Positions 62,221 through 64,000 of a DNA stretch of 64,000 bases are shown here, piece after piece (positions within the stretch are counted from its first letter, which is position 1; every line of letters begins with the position of its first letter). Below the pieces are notes generated by a model. The model saw only the letters and a list, made by a program, of their open reading frames with translations. It was not told the DNA's origin and did no database searches. The stretch comes from Sphingomonas sp. TDK1 (GTDB taxonomy: Bacteria; Pseudomonadota; Alphaproteobacteria; Sphingomonadales; Sphingomonadaceae), in the NCBI RefSeq assembly GCF_001650735.1, contig NZ_LXVY01000034.1, positions 434,001 through 498,000 of the forward strand, given 5' to 3'. The position numbers and the translations under genes are program-made.

Positions 62221-64000
62221 TTACCAGCCCTGGGGCTGCCCCTTGTTCTGTGCGTCGAGCCACTTCTTGAGCGGGGCGAAATACTCCATCATCGCCTTGC
62301 CGGAGATTTCGCGGCTGCCGGTGAAGGTCTGCAACGCGTCCGGCCAGGGCTTGGACGCGCCCATCTCCAACATCTTGTTCAGCCGCGCGCCGACTTCCTT
62401 GTTGCCGTAGAAGCTGCAGCGGTGCAGCGGACCCTTCCAGCCCGACTGGTCGCACGCAGCCTTGTAGAACTGGAACTGGAGCAGCCGCGCGAGGAAGTAG
62501 CGGGTGTAGGGCACGCTGCCCGCCACATGGTATTTGGCGCCCGCGTCGAACTTGGTCTCGTCGCGCGCCACCGGCGGCACGATGCCCTGATACTGGAGGC
62601 GCAGCTTGTTCCAGCCCGCCTCATACTGGTTCGCCGGAATCGTGCCGTCGAAGATCTGCCAGCGATACTTGTCGACGAGCAGGCCGAATGGCAGGAATGC
62701 GACCTTGTCCATCGCCTGACGGAGCAGCAGGCCGATATCCTTGTCCGCGCTCGGCACCTGGGCGCGGTCGAGCAGGCCGATCTGGACCAGATATTCGGGG
62801 GTGATCGAGAGCGCGACGAAATCGCCGATCGCCTCGTGGAAGCCGTCGTTCGCGCCGTTGCGATAGAGCGCCGGCTGCGCCTGATACGCGCGCTGGTAAT
62901 AGTTATGGCCGAGCTCGTGGTGGATCGTGACGAAATCGTCCGAATTCACCTTGATGCACATCTTGATGCGGACGTCGTTCTTCTCGTCGATGTCCCAGGC
63001 CGAGGCATGGCACAGCACTTCGCGGTCGGCCGGCTTCACGAACAGCGAGCGCTCCCAGAAGGTGCCCGGCAGCGCCGCGAAGCCGAGCGAGGAGTAGAAG
63101 CCCTCGCCGGTCTGCACCATCTTCTTCCAGTCGTACTGCTTCGCCTTGAGCAGGTCGCCCACGTCATAGCCGAGGTCGCCCGCCCCCTTGGGCGCGACCA
63201 CGTCGTAGATATTGCCCCATTCCTGCGCCCACATGTTGCCGAGCAGATCGGCGCGGATCGGGCCGGTCTTGCCCTGCACCGCGTCGCCATATTTCTCGTT
63301 GAGCTTGCGGCGGACATAGGTGTGGAGCGCGACGTAGAGCGGCTTCACCTCGTTCCACAATTTGTCGGTCATCGCTGCGAACTCAGCGGGCGGCATGTCA
63401 TAGCCCGAGCGCCACAGCGCGCCGGTGTCGGCGAAGCCCAGCTCCATCGCGCCCTGGTTCGCGATGCCGACCAGCTTGGTATAGTCGGGCCGCATCGGCG
63501 CGCCGACATTGTCGTTCCAGCTGACCCACATCTCCTTCAGCTCGTTAGGGTCGCGGCTGGTGCCCATCGCGGCCTCGATGTCGCTGCCGTTGATCGGCTT
63601 GCCGCCGCGCGTTCCTTTGCCCTTGGCGTAGAAGGAGCCGAGCTTGGTCGAGATGTCGCTCAGCTGCTGGGCGGCGCCCGGGGTGGTCGGCGCGGGCAGC
63701 ACCAGCGCGGCGCGGAGCATGGTGAGCTGACGCTGCTGCTCGTTCGTCAGTCCTGACGCCTTCTGGAGGCGCGCGGCGTCGAGCGCGAAACGGACCGCCA
63801 TTTCGGTACCCTTGGCGCCGTAATCGGCGGCCAGCGCGTCAGTGTCGTCGGTGATATAGGTCGCGTTGACCCAGGCCACGCGCGACGCCGTCAGCGTGAA
63901 TGCCGCCATCTCCTGCTGGGCCCGGTCGAGGAACGTGGCGGCATCGGCCGCGGTTGGTGCGGGCGCCCCGATAGTCTGCTGCGACTGGGCGGGTGCCGCC
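62221..64000 (-). CDS. M2-family (ACE-like) zinc dipeptidyl carboxypeptidase, N-terminus outside the window
   Basis: 593 codons are visible from the window edge to the stop; the frame is open at 64000 and begins with an Ala/Gln-rich, linker-like stretch, so only the signal peptide region is likely missing. An internal ATG at 63909 is not the start. The gluzincin site HHELGHNYY with the downstream Glu in FHEAIGDFVAL defines the family. Relatives remove C-terminal dipeptides from peptides in the periplasm. It is in tandem with the SIMPL gene with a 62-base gap. Confidence 0.92.
   Translation of the reverse strand, partial: AAPAQSQQTIGAPAPTAADAATFLDRAQQEMAAFTLTASRVAWVNATYITDDTDALAADYGAKGTEMAVRFALDAARLQKASGLTNEQQRQLTMLRAALVLPAPTTPGAAQQLSDISTKLGSFYAKGKGTRGGKPINGSDIEAAMGTSRDPNELKEMWVSWNDNVGAPMRPDYTKLVGIANQGAMELGFADTGALWRSGYDMPPAEFAAMTDKLWNEVKPLYVALHTYVRRKLNEKYGDAVQGKTGPIRADLLGNMWAQEWGNIYDVVAPKGAGDLGYDVGDLLKAKQYDWKKMVQTGEGFYSSLGFAALPGTFWERSLFVKPADREVLCHASAWDIDEKNDVRIKMCIKVNSDDFVTIHHELGHNYYQRAYQAQPALYRNGANDGFHEAIGDFVALSITPEYLVQIGLLDRAQVPSADKDIGLLLRQAMDKVAFLPFGLLVDKYRWQIFDGTIPANQYEAGWNKLRLQYQGIVPPVARDETKFDAGAKYHVAGSVPYTRYFLARLLQFQFYKAACDQSGWKGPLHRCSFYGNKEVGARLNKMLEMGASKPWPDALQTFTGSREISGKAMMEYFAPLKKWLDAQNKGQPQGW

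Noticed and set aside
1-64000. Search for CRISPR arrays, IS elements, att sites, tRNAs, rRNAs, toxin-antitoxin or phage-defence genes
   Set aside because: None seen; the window is ordinary chromosomal backbone apart from the items listed.

Overview
The window is GC-rich, gene-dense chromosomal DNA from an alphaproteobacterium, most likely a Sphingomonas-type sphingomonad. The evidence is the fabD-fabG-acpP-fabF-mltG order, an RcdA/DUF1465 protein beside small DUF465 proteins, a single-cysteine DksA, a PEPxxWA sorting signal, and many ATGA stop/start overlaps. I found no tRNA, rRNA, IS element, prophage or CRISPR array. Both ends cut a gene: an S10 peptidase on the left and an M2 metallopeptidase on the right.

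Layout. 1-6.0 kb (minus): S10 peptidase, mltG, fabF, acpP, a small secreted protein, fabG and fabD. 6.2-8.2 kb (plus): a PEP-CTERM protein, then rpsF-rpsR-rplI. 8.4-12.6 kb: kup facing a SulP transporter/beta-carbonic anhydrase pair across a shared terminator. 12.7-15.3 kb: an EnvZ/OmpR-type two-component pair divergent from a small unknown gene, with a palindrome between them. 15.4-21.9 kb: a cobalamin riboswitch and seven overlapping late-cobalamin genes (cobT, cobC, cobS, cobD, cbiB, cobQ, cobU). 21.9-23.1 kb: an M19 dipeptidase. 23.1-28.2 kb: a MarR regulator with a palindromic operator and a possibly leaderless start, followed by an AaeXAB-like tripartite efflux cassette. 28.2-33.3 kb: pncB, a DUF2332 protein, a chemoreceptor and a small membrane protein.

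33.4-37.4 kb holds the methionine-salvage (Yang cycle) genes mtnE and mtnBDCA. After a Tat-type lipoprotein L,D-transpeptidase and nadE comes a hybrid histidine kinase (40.6-42.2 kb). Its N-terminal membrane domain carries all six key ethylene-binding residues of plant ETR1 at exactly conserved spacing. It lies downstream of fdhD-mobA, which is divergent from an FdhF/YdeP-type molybdoenzyme. The rest (46-64 kb) is a GH3 glucosidase, a Gfo/Idh/MocA oxidoreductase, a GAF/GGDEF pair, dacB, a UxaA-family dehydratase with an internal patch of foreign codon use, gamma-carbonic anhydrase, nitronate monooxygenase, rcdA, two DUF465 genes, PilZ, dksA, a host-attachment family protein, serS-surE, DUF486, a SIMPL protein and the M2 peptidase.

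The most interesting item is the ETR1-like kinase, and more speculatively its position a few kilobases from a complete Yang-cycle gene set, whose keto-acid intermediate is a known chemical source of ethylene. Regulatory sites worth testing are the MarR operator, the hairpin between acpP and fabF, the two-component palindrome, and an orphan terminator that suggests an sRNA upstream of dksA. All calls come from reading the sequence; no database search was run.
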